64,000 bases of DNA from Clostridia bacterium (GCA_017387685.1 JAFOEU010000058.1:1-64000), one strand, 5' to 3'. Positions 31,388 to 40,220 are shown, counted from the stretch's first letter. Made by a program: numbers and translations. Notes: generated from the sequence alone by a model not told the origin.

Positions 31388-32203
31388 TTACTGAAGCTTG
31401 TCGGGGAGGCGATAGATGATGTTCTCGGTGTTCGTGAACTCGTCGATGATCCTGTCCGACTCGACGGATGCGGGGGGCGCATCGTCGGTTGAAATATACT
31501 TGCCCCTGAAATAAAAGCGGGGGAGCAGATGGGGGTAGCGGGTGGAGAGCAGATGCTCGTAAAGGGGTGTTGATGTAAACCAATGCCCGAAGCCCTTGTG
31601 CGAGTGGATGATCATTTCGGTCGGAATATTGAATCTTTCGATGACCGACCGCCACGCGTCCTCCGGGGTAGAGCAGAGAACGAAAAGGTACGCCGTACTG
31701 CCGTTGGGGAGCGCAAGGCGCATATAGACCGCGTTGCATTCGCATTTAGGTGAGAAAACGAGCGGGGCTCCATCCGCAAGCGCGGGGTGGTTTAGGAGAA
31801 TGATTTCTTCAATCTTGATTCCGTATAAAAGATCGCGTGCCGTCTCTTCTGCTCCTTTCTTTTTGAACAGTGCCGCGAAAAAGCCTTCCTTTTCCTTGGG
31901 TGCTTCTATTTTAGCCGTTTCGTCCTCGGAGAAGAAGGAACGAACCGTTTCTCGCAGACTGTGATAGATAAAGCAATCGGATACCGCGGCGGGCATCAGG
32001 TATATTTTCGGCATAGCGTTCGATCCCGTGAAGCGTGAGATGCGTGTGCACCCGAGGGAGTAGATCGGCCACAGATCAAATGTAACAGCGGGCATAAAGC
32101 CAACGAATGCAGATTCGGTATTGAGCTCGTCGCAAAGCTCGGAAAGGTCGCGCGCATCTCTTTCAAATACCGTCTCTGCCCGGCTGAGGAAATCTATAAA
32201 CAT
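31388..32203 (-). CDS. Hypothetical cytoplasmic protein
   Basis: A 271-residue soluble protein, start MFIDFLSRAET after AAAGGAG. I do not recognise it. Seen features: acidic N-terminal helix, a central Lys/Glu-rich linker (KIEAPKEKEGFFAALFKKKG), and a second half with NAVYMRLALPNGSTAYLFVL and IIHSHKGFGHWF. No TM helix or known catalytic motif. It precedes the HAD phosphatase on the same strand. A TATAAT lies upstream on the minus strand without a good -35. Confidence 0.6.
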   Translation of the reverse strand: MFIDFLSRAETVFERDARDLSELCDELNTESAFVGFMPAVTFDLWPIYSLGCTRISRFTGSNAMPKIYLMPAAVSDCFIYHSLRETVRSFFSEDETAKIEAPKEKEGFFAALFKKKGAEETARDLLYGIKIEEIILLNHPALADGAPLVFSPKCECNAVYMRLALPNGSTAYLFVLCSTPEDAWRSVIERFNIPTEMIIHSHKGFGHWFTSTPLYEHLLSTRYPHLLPRFYFRGKYISTDDAPPASVESDRIIDEFTNTENIIYRLPDKLQ

Positions 32204-32268
32204 TTGTGCTCTCCTTTATCTTTTCTGCCTTTTACTTTATTATACAACAATTTGACGATAAAATCAAT

Positions 32269-32292
32269 AGCCGCCCGAAAAATCGGGCGGCT
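32269..32292 (-). terminator. Hairpin after the ECF-operon membrane protein
   Basis: AGCCGCCCG-AAAAAT-CGGGCGGCT, weak T-run on the minus strand. Confidence 0.6.
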
Positions 32293-32299
32293 TCTATGA

Positions 32300-34126
32300 T
32301 TATTCGGTCGGAATGAGGGTGGTGTATTCGTCCTTGATATCCGAGAGCTTGGTGAAAGCGATATAATAATTGAGGCTTTCGGTTGATTCCTTTATCTTCG
32401 GGTATGTCAGGGTATCGTCGTTGACGAGGATATACACTTCCTCACGGCGGTGGATCGCGCTTTCCGGGTCGAGCGGTTCGCCGTCGTATTTGATGATGTG
32501 CTTGTATTTTGAGTAAAGCAAGTTGATATAACCGCCGCTTCTCGCCTCGGTGTATTTCTCAAACTGACCGCGGTTATATACTATTGTTGTAAGGTAAATC
32601 GCGGAGCGTGAGGGATAGTAATTCACGATATTGACTGCCGCCGGCTGTCCGTTTGAGCATTTTTCATAGAACTCGTTCCATACGTCCTCGCCCGCGGTGA
32701 CGAAGGCATCATTGAAGACAACCCAGTTGCCCGACTTTGCTTCATTATAAATATCATCATAGGCAGCCTTTTCTGAGAAAGCGAGGATGGGCGCGGTTCT
32801 GTCGGAGAGAAGGTACGCCTCGTATGTCAGATATCTGTGATAGAGTTTGCTCACGTTGTCGATGTCGAGAATGCCTTTGTCAAAGGCTTCTTGCAGATCG
32901 TATATTTGACCGTTACTGTATACATTTATACTAGCATAGTTTGAAAAGTAAAACTTATAATATTCCAGATCGTATTCGGTTATTGTATCGTGGATACCGA
33001 CTTGCGCCCATATTATGCAATTCCCGAAAGTGCCGTAGTATCTGAAGTGTTCTATATACGATTCAAGGGCTTCTTTTTTGTTCATAACGAAGACTTTTTC
33101 TGCATTTATGACAGATGAATAAGCTTCCTTGGCATACTCTTCCTTGGTTCTGCGTGTATTACCGTATTTAACTGTATACGTGATATCACTTTCCCACTGC
33201 AAATAAACTTTTTCATATATATTTTGGTAGATCGTATTGTTGATCTGTTCGATTTTTTTGTCTGAGATATCTTCAAGATCGGATACGAATTTTGCATAGG
33301 AATATGTCAACTGTTCATCGACCTTCCAATAGCCATGGGTGTTGAACTTGTTGTGACGTTCCTTAATTTTCTCCGCATCGTCCGCGTTAAGCCAACCGTC
33401 AGAGTATGCAACTTCAATATTTTTGATAATGCCGTCTTTGTATGCAAAGATATGAATGGAGTAGTCGTTGACTATTGATGTTCGTCCGAGAGTTATTATG
33501 TTGTATTCGTCTTCGAGATAAGTGTTTATCGCGAAAATTACGCAATCCGAAATGATTCCGTAATATCTTCCGCGGAAATGATCCTCCTTGTTGGTGCTGA
33601 ACAAAAGAGCAGCATAGCGTGCAGCAGTATTCTGTGCTGCTTTTACGGCGTTATTTTCTTTATCTGCAGGGCTAAGAATAGATTCCTCGTAGTATTTCAA
33701 ACACGCCGCATATTCATAATCATATACCTTCTGATACCAAACGTCTTTAAGCTCGGCGATCATCTCGTCCGAGATCGGCTCGAGATCGGGGGTGAAGATG
33801 GGATAGAGCGGGTTCTCGGCGTGTTCCGTGGGATTATCTACGGTGGTTTCTTCCGTAGTTGAATGACCGAAAATACCGCCGAGGGAGAAATCGTAATGCT
33901 CGATGACGTATGAGATCATCGGAATGAACGCGCTGATGAGCACGACGCACGCCGCGAGCATCAAAACCTGCTTGACGGAACGGAGCACGGCTTTTTTGCT
34001 CTTGCCGGGGATCTCATCCGCATCGGGAACTTTGAGATCGTCGATCACCTCCGCGATCAGGTCGCGGTCTATGTAGTCGAGCGACTCAAGTAATCTTGTA
34101 TCATTGAAAACGGCAATCTCTTTCAT
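32300..34126 (-). CDS. Membrane-anchored extracytoplasmic repeat protein in ECF operon
   Basis: A 608-residue protein, start MKEIAVFNDTR after AAAGGAGG. Residues 1-50 are cytoplasmic and acidic, one TM helix at about 53-75, then a Thr/Glu-rich linker and a large outside region. Two units of about 150 residues are visible there (about 113-265 and 290-445): D-L-E-(P/D)-I-S at the start, RYYG...(C)(V/I)I(F/W)A in the middle, and an E-A/V-(Y/F)-(S/D)-x-G-(W/I)-L end. The lipoprotein at 52431 has the same units. The position just after an ECF sigma gene and the N-in TM anchor suggest an anti-sigma role, but no known anti-sigma domain is recognised. Function unknown. Confidence 0.75.
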   Translation of the reverse strand: MKEIAVFNDTRLLESLDYIDRDLIAEVIDDLKVPDADEIPGKSKKAVLRSVKQVLMLAACVVLISAFIPMISYVIEHYDFSLGGIFGHSTTEETTVDNPTEHAENPLYPIFTPDLEPISDEMIAELKDVWYQKVYDYEYAACLKYYEESILSPADKENNAVKAAQNTAARYAALLFSTNKEDHFRGRYYGIISDCVIFAINTYLEDEYNIITLGRTSIVNDYSIHIFAYKDGIIKNIEVAYSDGWLNADDAEKIKERHNKFNTHGYWKVDEQLTYSYAKFVSDLEDISDKKIEQINNTIYQNIYEKVYLQWESDITYTVKYGNTRRTKEEYAKEAYSSVINAEKVFVMNKKEALESYIEHFRYYGTFGNCIIWAQVGIHDTITEYDLEYYKFYFSNYASINVYSNGQIYDLQEAFDKGILDIDNVSKLYHRYLTYEAYLLSDRTAPILAFSEKAAYDDIYNEAKSGNWVVFNDAFVTAGEDVWNEFYEKCSNGQPAAVNIVNYYPSRSAIYLTTIVYNRGQFEKYTEARSGGYINLLYSKYKHIIKYDGEPLDPESAIHRREEVYILVNDDTLTYPKIKESTESLNYYIAFTKLSDIKDEYTTLIPTE

Positions 34127-34680
34127 ACCGTGATGCCCTCCTTTCCGAGCTCTGCCGCAAGCTTTTTGCGCATGCGGTGAAGTGTGACCTTTACCTTGCT
34201 TTCGCCGAATCCCGTCTGGGACGAGATCTGCTCGATGCTCATATCGAGCCAATAGCGCATAATGAAAACCTTTCGGTCGGATTTTGACGATGCGCGCAGG
34301 AATGCGCTGATAAGCTCGCCGCCGCGTTTCGCATCAAACTGCGCGGCGAGGTCGGTGCCGTCCTCGATCATTGAGAGAAATTCCTCACCGACTATCTGAA
34401 CGTTCTTTCCGCGCTTCCAAGCGTTGTTGGCTCGGGATTTGTTGATCGAAAGTCTGCGAACGATCTCGGAGAGATATGCACCGAGATTCGCGGGTCTCTC
34501 GGGCGGGATCGAATTCCAAAGCGCGAGAAGCGAGTCGTTGAGCGTCTCCTCGCGATCCTCCCGCGAGACGAGAAAATTCGAGGATACGTAAAGACAGAGA
34601 TTGCGGTATTTAAGCTCGGTCTCTCTCAGCGCATCCTCGTTCCGCGCGAAGAACAGTTCTATTATTTTTTCGTCCTTCAT
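34123..34680 (-). CDS. ECF-type RNA polymerase sigma factor
   Basis: A 185-residue sigma factor, start MKDEKIIELFF at an ATG 8 bases after GGAG (a GTG three codons earlier is too close to the site). Region 2 at about 5-80 (LYVSSNFLVSREDREETLND, LLALWNSI), region 4 at about 125-180 (KSDRKVFIMRYWLDMSIEQI, then GFGESKVKVTLHRMRKKL). It overlaps the downstream membrane protein gene by 4 bp, the usual arrangement of sigma and its membrane regulator. Probably transcribes an envelope or surface regulon, perhaps including its own operon. Confidence 0.92.
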   Translation of the reverse strand: MKDEKIIELFFARNEDALRETELKYRNLCLYVSSNFLVSREDREETLNDSLLALWNSIPPERPANLGAYLSEIVRRLSINKSRANNAWKRGKNVQIVGEEFLSMIEDGTDLAAQFDAKRGGELISAFLRASSKSDRKVFIMRYWLDMSIEQISSQTGFGESKVKVTLHRMRKKLAAELGKEGITV

Positions 34681-34685
34681 AGCAT

Positions 34686-35012
34686 TCACTCCTTATAGCC
34701 GACGTTTATCGACCCGCATTTTTTGCATCGTACCCAAAGTCTTCTGTACTCGATGCCGTCCTTCGTTACGGTTTCCTTTGAACCCGCGTGTCCCCACACG
34801 CCGTAGGTGCGGAGAAGATCGGTCGGTTTAAGCTTGAATTCCTCGCCGCATTCGAGGCAGATGAAGGTCTTCCTTGAATAAATAACCGAGCGGGTGATTC
34901 TTATCGCTGCGTCCAAAACGAACGCCGCCAAGAGAACGTATTTAAGCGGTTCGATGTCCCATGTGATAAAAACAATTCCAACAACGTATATCAGATAATC
35001 AAGAATAAGCAT
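34686..35012 (-). CDS. Small membrane protein with zinc-ribbon motif
   Basis: A 108-residue protein with AAGGAG ahead. Two TM helices at about 3-20 and 24-43, then a soluble domain with CLECGEEF and CKKCGSINVGY, spaced about 40 residues apart: a four-Cys zinc ribbon. I do not recognise the family. It precedes the ECF sigma gene and overlaps it only by way of the unused GTG, so it is the first gene of that operon. It might sense or regulate sigma activity; there is no direct evidence. Confidence 0.75.
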   Translation of the reverse strand: MLILDYLIYVVGIVFITWDIEPLKYVLLAAFVLDAAIRITRSVIYSRKTFICLECGEEFKLKPTDLLRTYGVWGHAGSKETVTKDGIEYRRLWVRCKKCGSINVGYKE

Positions 35013-35111
35013 ATCTTTTCTCCTTTTGGTTTATGTTCTTTCACTTAAATAGTAGTAAAACGAACGGAAAGGTTACAGATATTTTGAAAAATTTTTCGTT
35101 TTTTCGGTATA

Positions 35112-35140
35112 ATGATATCATATTTTTGATTTAATGTCAA
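35112..35140 (-). promoter_or_regulatory. Promoter of the ECF operon
   Basis: Minus strand TTGACA, 17-base spacer, TATCAT. A sigma-A type promoter; no typical ECF AAC motif was noticed. Confidence 0.75.
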
Positions 35141-35214
35141 CTTATTACCGAAGGTAAAGGAAAATTTTCGCCACAGCGAAAATTGACCTTGTTATATCTT
35201 CTTGAATTAATCAA

Positions 35215-35252
35215 AAACGGACTGAATCGAAAAATAACGATTCAGTCCGTTT
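35215..35252 (-). terminator. Terminator of the paaK-ACT operon
   Basis: Perfect 15-bp stem AAACGGACTGAATCG (35215-35229 with 35238-35252) just after the ACT gene stop. A smaller ATTTTCGC...GCGAAAAT hairpin lies at about 35162-35183. Confidence 0.85.
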
Positions 35253-35262
35253 CAAAACTTTA

Positions 35263-35685
35263 TTAGAACAGATCTTCCTGATTAGCAGTCTTAATTCCCG
35301 CGCCGGCGAGCGCGGCGGAGGCTACGGCGTTGTCGTCAACGCGGAAGATCATATACGCGTGTCCGTCGGGGGCGAGGAAGGCGTAGGTGTATTCCACGAT
35401 AACGTGCGCGTCTGCGAGCACCTCGAGGATGGTTGCCATACTGCCGGGCTTGTCTGCGATCTCTGTTGCGAGAACGTCGGTCACGGTCGTGATATAGCCG
35501 CCTTTTTTGAGGATCGAATCGGTTTGCTTGGGATCGTCGCAGATGATGCGGAGAATTCCGAAATCCTGCGTGTCCGCGATCGAGAGGGCGCGGATGTTGA
35601 TGCCGTTGTCGGCGATATAGCGCGTGCAAGTTGCAAGCGCGCCTTTTTTGTTTTCAATAAATACCGAAATCTGTTTAACGCTCAT
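35263..35685 (-). CDS. Tandem ACT-domain protein
   Basis: A 140-residue protein made of two ACT domains (about 1-66: QISVFIENKKGALATCTRYI; 67-140: EIADKPGSMATILEVLADA). ACT pairs of this type bind amino acids and often sit directly behind phenylacetate-CoA ligase-like genes in anaerobes. It follows paaK at 12 bases and would act as an amino-acid-responsive regulator of that enzyme or pathway (inference). The operon terminator follows. Confidence 0.9.
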   Translation of the reverse strand: MSVKQISVFIENKKGALATCTRYIADNGINIRALSIADTQDFGILRIICDDPKQTDSILKKGGYITTVTDVLATEIADKPGSMATILEVLADAHVIVEYTYAFLAPDGHAYMIFRVDDNAVASAALAGAGIKTANQEDLF

Positions 35686-35697
35686 AATTCTTCTCCT

Positions 35698-37011
35698 TTA
35701 ATCGTGAAGTTTACGCTTGTCGATTACGCGGACAGCCTTGCCCTCGCTTCTCTGGATGGTCTTGGGCGCAACGAGGTGTACCTTCGGGTTGATGCCGAGC
35801 ATTGTTTTGATCGCCTCTGCGAGAGCGCGCTCCTTGATGGCAAGGTCGCGGACGGTATCCGAGAACTGCTCGGGGTTGAGCTCAACGTAAACGTCGAGGG
35901 TATCGTTGTTCTTAACGCGGTCGACCTCGATGAGGTAGTTGGGCGAATAGCCTTCCTTGATGAGAACGGTCTCGATCTGGGAGGGGAATACGTTTACGCC
36001 GCGGATGATGAGCATATCGTCGCTTCTGCCCATGGGCTTCGACATCTTAATGAGAGTTCTGCCGCAGGAGCATTCAGCGTGCGAGAGAACACAAATGTCG
36101 CGTGTGCGGTAGCGGAGAAGGGGAAAACCTTCCTTATCGAGGTTGGTGAATACAAGCTCACCCTTCGAGCCCTCGGGAAGAACTTCGCCCGTTTCGGGAT
36201 CGATGATCTCGGCGTAGAAGTGGTCCTCGTTGATGTGCATACCCTTTTGTGCTTCGCATTCGAAAGCAACGCCGGGGCCGGTGGTCTCGGTCAGACCGTA
36301 AATGTCGAAAGCCTTGATGCCGAGCGACTTTTCTATATCGCGGCGCATTTCCTCTGTCCAGGGCTCTGCACCGAAGATGCCCGCCTTGAGGTCGAGAGAA
36401 TCGGGGGAGATGCCCATTTCCTTGAGAGTTTCGCCGATGTACGCGGCATAGGAGGGGGTACAGCAAAGGACGGTGGAGTGGAGGTCCTGCATGAACTGGA
36501 TCTGACGGTCGGTGCTGCCCGAGGACATCGGGAGGGTCAGACAGCCGAGCTTCTGCGAACCGCCGTTGAGTCCGAAGCCGCCGGTGAAAAGACCGTAGCC
36601 GTAAGCTATATGACAAACATCTTCATTGGTTGCACCTGCGGCGGTCAGCGCGCGTGCGCAGCAATCCTCCCAAAGGTCGATATCGTGCTGGGTGTAATAA
36701 GCAACTACTCGTCTGCCGGTCGTGCCCGAGGTGGAATGGATTCGGACGCAATTCTTCAAATCAGTTCCGAGGAGTCCGTAAGGGTATGCGTCGCGAAGGT
36801 CGGACTTGGTGAGGAAGGGAAGCTTATGAAGATCGTCGATGCTCTTTATATCGTCGGGAGTGACGCCCTTTGCGTCCATAAGATCGCGGTAGTATTTAAC
36901 GTTTTCGTAAACGCGCTTGACCTGCTTTACAAGCTTTTCCGATTGAAGCTTTTTCATTTCTTCTCTCGGCATGGTTTCAATTTCTTTTTGGAAATATCTC
37001 TTTTCCGTCAT
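35698..37011 (-). CDS. paaK: Phenylacetate-CoA ligase
   Basis: A 437-residue adenylate-forming enzyme of PaaK size and type: N-terminal LVKQVKRVYENVKYYRDLMD, the AMP-binding P-loop HSTSGTTGRR, central AYGYGLFTGGFGLNGG, DIYGLTETTGPG, and C-terminal DDMLIIRGVNVFPSQIE, all usual in the family. It converts an aryl acetate to its CoA ester with ATP. In amino-acid fermenting Clostridia such ligases serve Phe/Tyr/Trp catabolism with an indolepyruvate or similar oxidoreductase, which is not in the window. A T-box leader precedes it, so expression rises when a tRNA is uncharged. A long open frame on the opposite strand is a shadow. Confidence 0.93.
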   Translation of the reverse strand: MTEKRYFQKEIETMPREEMKKLQSEKLVKQVKRVYENVKYYRDLMDAKGVTPDDIKSIDDLHKLPFLTKSDLRDAYPYGLLGTDLKNCVRIHSTSGTTGRRVVAYYTQHDIDLWEDCCARALTAAGATNEDVCHIAYGYGLFTGGFGLNGGSQKLGCLTLPMSSGSTDRQIQFMQDLHSTVLCCTPSYAAYIGETLKEMGISPDSLDLKAGIFGAEPWTEEMRRDIEKSLGIKAFDIYGLTETTGPGVAFECEAQKGMHINEDHFYAEIIDPETGEVLPEGSKGELVFTNLDKEGFPLLRYRTRDICVLSHAECSCGRTLIKMSKPMGRSDDMLIIRGVNVFPSQIETVLIKEGYSPNYLIEVDRVKNNDTLDVYVELNPEQFSDTVRDLAIKERALAEAIKTMLGINPKVHLVAPKTIQRSEGKAVRVIDKRKLHD

Positions 37012-37063
37012 TTTTGTGGTTTCCTTTCTTTTGCACGGTTTTGTGGCTCGGAGTAAAGGACAA

Positions 37064-37345
37064 ACAAAAACGTCCTCTGCATCCGAATAAGAATACAGAG
37101 GACGAGAATATATCCCGTGGTACCACCTCAGTTCGCCGTTATCTCGCGATAACGACCTTTTCAGGTACTTTCATACCTTAGTTCTGTGACGGGAACACCC
37201 GTTGCATCCTACTACGGAAGAATCCGATTCAGCGCACTGCTAACAAAATGAATTCGAGAGGGATCGCCCCATTGCCTCGCACCAACCGGCAACTCTCTGA
37301 AGGGTTACTCCGACCTACTACTTTTTGGTCTTCGCATTTGATGGG
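37064..37345 (-). promoter_or_regulatory. T-box riboswitch leader of paaK
   Basis: Minus strand: stem I region with AGTAG and AGAGAG elements (37320-37230), the T-box sequence AGGTGGTACCACG (37116-37128) and a terminator stem CGTCCTCTG...CAGAGGACG followed by T-run (37064-37104). The codon following GAA on the 3' side of stem I is TTC (complement of 37250-37252), so tRNA-Phe is the most likely ligand; the frame of the specifier is a judgement by eye. Confidence 0.88.
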
Positions 37346-37348
37346 GAT

Positions 37349-37377
37349 ATTATAGCACATTAAAATGTGCTTGTCAA
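37349..37377 (-). promoter_or_regulatory. Consensus promoter of the T-box operon
   Basis: Minus strand TTGACA, 17-base spacer, TATAAT. Confidence 0.9.
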
Positions 37378-37435
37378 TAGCTTTGCGAAAAAATAATATG
37401 CGATTTTGAATAAATTCTGAAAAGGTTTGTCTGGC

Positions 37436-39613
37436 TTAATCTCTCGGTCTCCACTTGTCGGGAGTGGTCTTGAGATTGAGTTTGGGATCGTCGATGCTTA
37501 AAACCTGAGGCATTCCCTCGTAGATCTGGTAGAGTCCGTAGGAAAGTGCGCGCTCGCAAAGGTCGCGGTTATAGTCTTCATAAATATTTCCGTACTGCTC
37601 CACAACGTGATTGCGCACCGCGAGCGTCAATGCCGTTCTCTCACCCATCGGGACTGCCTTTCCTTGAGCGTCCTTCTGGAAGAAATCGTAGAGCAGAGCG
37701 ACAATGTTATCCTTTATTGCGGTGCTGCTGTATACCTCGGCGAGGGCATAGGAATGTGCAAACTCGGGTATGAGGCGGAGCTTTGCGATGCGCTCTGCCT
37801 GCTCGGGACCCGCGAGAGCTGCGGCGGCGTCGAAAAGCTCAAAGCCGCGCGTTACGATCTCGCATTCGGTTACCTTTGCGCCGTAATCGAGGTATTTTGA
37901 CCAATCAACTCCCTCGTAGTTCTTTATCATATCGAGCGTAAGGTCTGCGGGGAGCTCTTTGTTTGTGCGGTCGACCGTGGGTGCGAAGATGGTGTAGGCA
38001 AATTTATCGTGGATTCCGAAGTGCTTGTCTTCAACAAACTTCTGAGCAAGGTCGATGTATTCGCGGATGTACTTCCAACCATTGCCGTAATAATCCTTGA
38101 GGAATTCGTCGATATAGTTCCAATATTCCTCCTCGGACATATAGGGATTCCACAGGAGCTTTGCCATAATATACGAGCGGAGCTCGGAGAAGTCGCAGGT
38201 GTCGGAGAAGAAGTTGGCTTCCTCGTAAACGCCTATAACGTGGTTGTCAGCGAAGAATTTCGCATTCTCACGGAGTACGTTGAAGTTCGGGAAGAACGTG
38301 ACTGACTCAACAAAATTAGTGGTATAGTCCCAAACGTAGAGCTTGTCGCTGACCTTTGCCCAATCCGAAATATCCTCGGAGATCGTCTTTTCGCTGCCGG
38401 CCATTGCGTAAACGTCCTTGCAGGTGCCGAGAGGATGTGAGAAGCAGCACTCGATGGTGCAGAAGCGGACGATTACGTTATCTGCGGGCGGTGTCTTGCA
38501 GATGCTTCGAGTGTGGTGGTATGCGAGGGTATCGAATTTCAGATCGTGATAATCCTTTGCAAATTCCTCGGCGACCGCGTTGACGAATCGGATCTGCGCG
38601 CCCGAATATGCGCCTTCCTCGGCGTAGATTTTTTTACATTCGGGGCACATACAGGGCTTCTGCGCCGTGCCGTTGTCAGGCTGTGAGATCGAGATTATCT
38701 TCGCGTCGGGGCGATCCTTGAGGAGCGAACGAACCTTTTCCTTTACAAGGCGAAGTACGTCGGGATTGGAAAGGCAGGGCTGTGCACCCCAACCGCTCTG
38801 TCGGGTGCCGTCCTCGTTGAGTGCAAAGTATTCGGGATGATCTGCAAAGTATTCCTCGACGGAAATCCATTTTTCAAGGGTGTGGACGAAGCCGCCGATA
38901 TACTCGATCTTTCCGCCGAATTCAGCGGGAGTATTGTTGTAAACGCCGTTTGCCTTGAGCTTGGCTTGGAAATTGTTCTGTCTTGAGGTTACAAAGTCGA
39001 TGTCGCGGTATTCGAAAACGGGTATCTGCTCATCGCGCTCGATCGGCTGAACGCCGAGGACGTCGCGGGAGGGGATCTTTTCATAATCCGAGGTGTAGAA
39101 ACGGCATCCGAGGTAGTCCTCGAGGAAGGTGTAAACGCCGTAAAGTGCACCGCGCACACCGCTACCTGCGATAAAAAGCTTTTTGCCGACGGTTTCGATA
39201 ACGAATCCCTCGTTACCGAGCTTTGCGGCATCAAACTGACCTTCAGCTGAACGGTTGGTGTAGCCGACGAGGATCTCATACTCGCCTGCGGCTTCGGCAT
39301 CGGTCTTGATCGGAATCCCAACGCCCGAGATCTTTTCGATGTAGCTGCGAAGCTCGCTTGCGGCTTTCATATTCGCATCGGTCGGGTTTTCGGGGCGGAT
39401 GATGGTGTATTCGGAAATATTATTCTGTACAAACACGAGCGTGTCCTCCTTGATGACGAGTGGTGCTTCTGTTTCTTCGGGTTCCTCTGTGGTTTCGGGC
39501 AGATCGGTAGCTGCTTCGGTATCGGTTGTGTCTTCGATATCACCTGCCGGAGAACAGGCAACAGCACCGAAAAGAATTATAAAGGTCAAAAGAACGCAAA
39601 TCAGACGTTTCAT
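37436..39613 (-). CDS. DUF4838 lipoprotein, glycoside hydrolase-like
   Basis: A 725-residue exported lipoprotein: basic start, hydrophobic segment and lipobox ending in Cys20 (LFGAVAC), then a Thr/Glu/Pro-rich linker to about 50. Residues about 60-165 resemble the alpha-glucuronidase/GH20b-type N-terminal domain (AASELRSYIEKISG, GNEGFVIETVGKKLFIAGSG, RGALYGVYTFLEDYLG). The central part is DUF4838 (ISISQPDNG, CMCPECKKI, VRFCTIECCFSHPL). DUF4838 proteins are found in polysaccharide-utilising gut bacteria; the substrate is unknown. Overlaps the kinase gene by 4 bp and ends without a visible terminator, 60 bases before the T-box promoter region. Confidence 0.87.
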   Translation of the reverse strand: MKRLICVLLTFIILFGAVACSPAGDIEDTTDTEAATDLPETTEEPEETEAPLVIKEDTLVFVQNNISEYTIIRPENPTDANMKAASELRSYIEKISGVGIPIKTDAEAAGEYEILVGYTNRSAEGQFDAAKLGNEGFVIETVGKKLFIAGSGVRGALYGVYTFLEDYLGCRFYTSDYEKIPSRDVLGVQPIERDEQIPVFEYRDIDFVTSRQNNFQAKLKANGVYNNTPAEFGGKIEYIGGFVHTLEKWISVEEYFADHPEYFALNEDGTRQSGWGAQPCLSNPDVLRLVKEKVRSLLKDRPDAKIISISQPDNGTAQKPCMCPECKKIYAEEGAYSGAQIRFVNAVAEEFAKDYHDLKFDTLAYHHTRSICKTPPADNVIVRFCTIECCFSHPLGTCKDVYAMAGSEKTISEDISDWAKVSDKLYVWDYTTNFVESVTFFPNFNVLRENAKFFADNHVIGVYEEANFFSDTCDFSELRSYIMAKLLWNPYMSEEEYWNYIDEFLKDYYGNGWKYIREYIDLAQKFVEDKHFGIHDKFAYTIFAPTVDRTNKELPADLTLDMIKNYEGVDWSKYLDYGAKVTECEIVTRGFELFDAAAALAGPEQAERIAKLRLIPEFAHSYALAEVYSSTAIKDNIVALLYDFFQKDAQGKAVPMGERTALTLAVRNHVVEQYGNIYEDYNRDLCERALSYGLYQIYEGMPQVLSIDDPKLNLKTTPDKWRPRD

Positions 39614-40101
39614 AATGTCACTCTCCTTAAAAATTCATCCGCCTCGGCTCTTGACTTGAAAATGATAATGTTCTTTTCCTTATATTTTTCAAGCAATTCG
39701 ATGACCTTCGGGCGGCTTTCTTCGTTATATTTTTTGATGAATTCAATGAATTCAAGATCGGGCTCGGTTTCGACCCACGGCATATCGGGACGCGGCTTGC
39801 CTCGGCGTTCTTCGACTCCCGCAATGCAGACTTCGACGGGGTAGTCGAGGAAGATGACGGTGTCGCAGGCTTCCATTCTTATTTCAAGCGTTGAACCGTA
39901 ATTGCCGTCGATTATCCATTCGGGGAGCTCGACCGTTTCGCGGAGTGCGGCGCGGAATTCGTCCTTTGGCTTGGTTGTGCGGTCGGGGTTCCAATACATC
40001 ATATCGAGGTAGTATAGCGGCAACCCCGTCTTCGCGGCGATCGCACGGGCGAACGTGCTTTTTCCGCTCCCGGGACAGCCGATGATCATAATGCGTTTCA
40101 T
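39610..40101 (-). CDS. P-loop kinase, adenylate-kinase-like (FlaR type)
   Basis: A 163-residue protein with Walker A GCPGSGKST (8-16), the segment LYYLDMMYWNPD, and IIDGNYGSTLEIRMEACD followed by IFLDYP, as in the DNA topology modulation protein FlaR-related small kinases. The natural substrate of this group is not established. It has a weak GGTGG site and a consensus promoter, and is translationally coupled to the DUF4838 lipoprotein, an unusual pairing. Confidence 0.85.
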   Translation of the reverse strand: MKRIMIIGCPGSGKSTFARAIAAKTGLPLYYLDMMYWNPDRTTKPKDEFRAALRETVELPEWIIDGNYGSTLEIRMEACDTVIFLDYPVEVCIAGVEERRGKPRPDMPWVETEPDLEFIEFIKKYNEESRPKVIELLEKYKEKNIIIFKSRAEADEFLRRVTL

Positions 40102-40122
40102 AGTGTCACCACCGTTTTATTT

Positions 40123-40151
40123 ATTATATCAAATGTAAGAAAGTTTGTCAA
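40123..40151 (-). promoter_or_regulatory. Consensus promoter of the kinase-lipoprotein operon
   Basis: Minus strand TTGACA, 17-base spacer, TATAAT. Confidence 0.9.
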
Positions 40152-40159
40152 GGAAACAC

Positions 40160-40188
40160 TTGATTTTTTTCGCCTTTTGTGATATTAT
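40160..40188 (+). promoter_or_regulatory. Promoter of the aldolase operon
   Basis: TTGATT, 17-base spacer, TATTAT, divergent from the kinase promoter. Confidence 0.65.
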
Positions 40189-40220
40189 TATTCCATACAT
40201 TTTGTTTAAAGGAGAACCCT

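Noticed and set aside
35359..37056. Open frame of 565 codons on the plus strand opposite paaK and the ACT gene
   Set aside because: It is the antisense shadow of two well-recognised genes, has no ribosome site and its composition follows the complementary codon bias.
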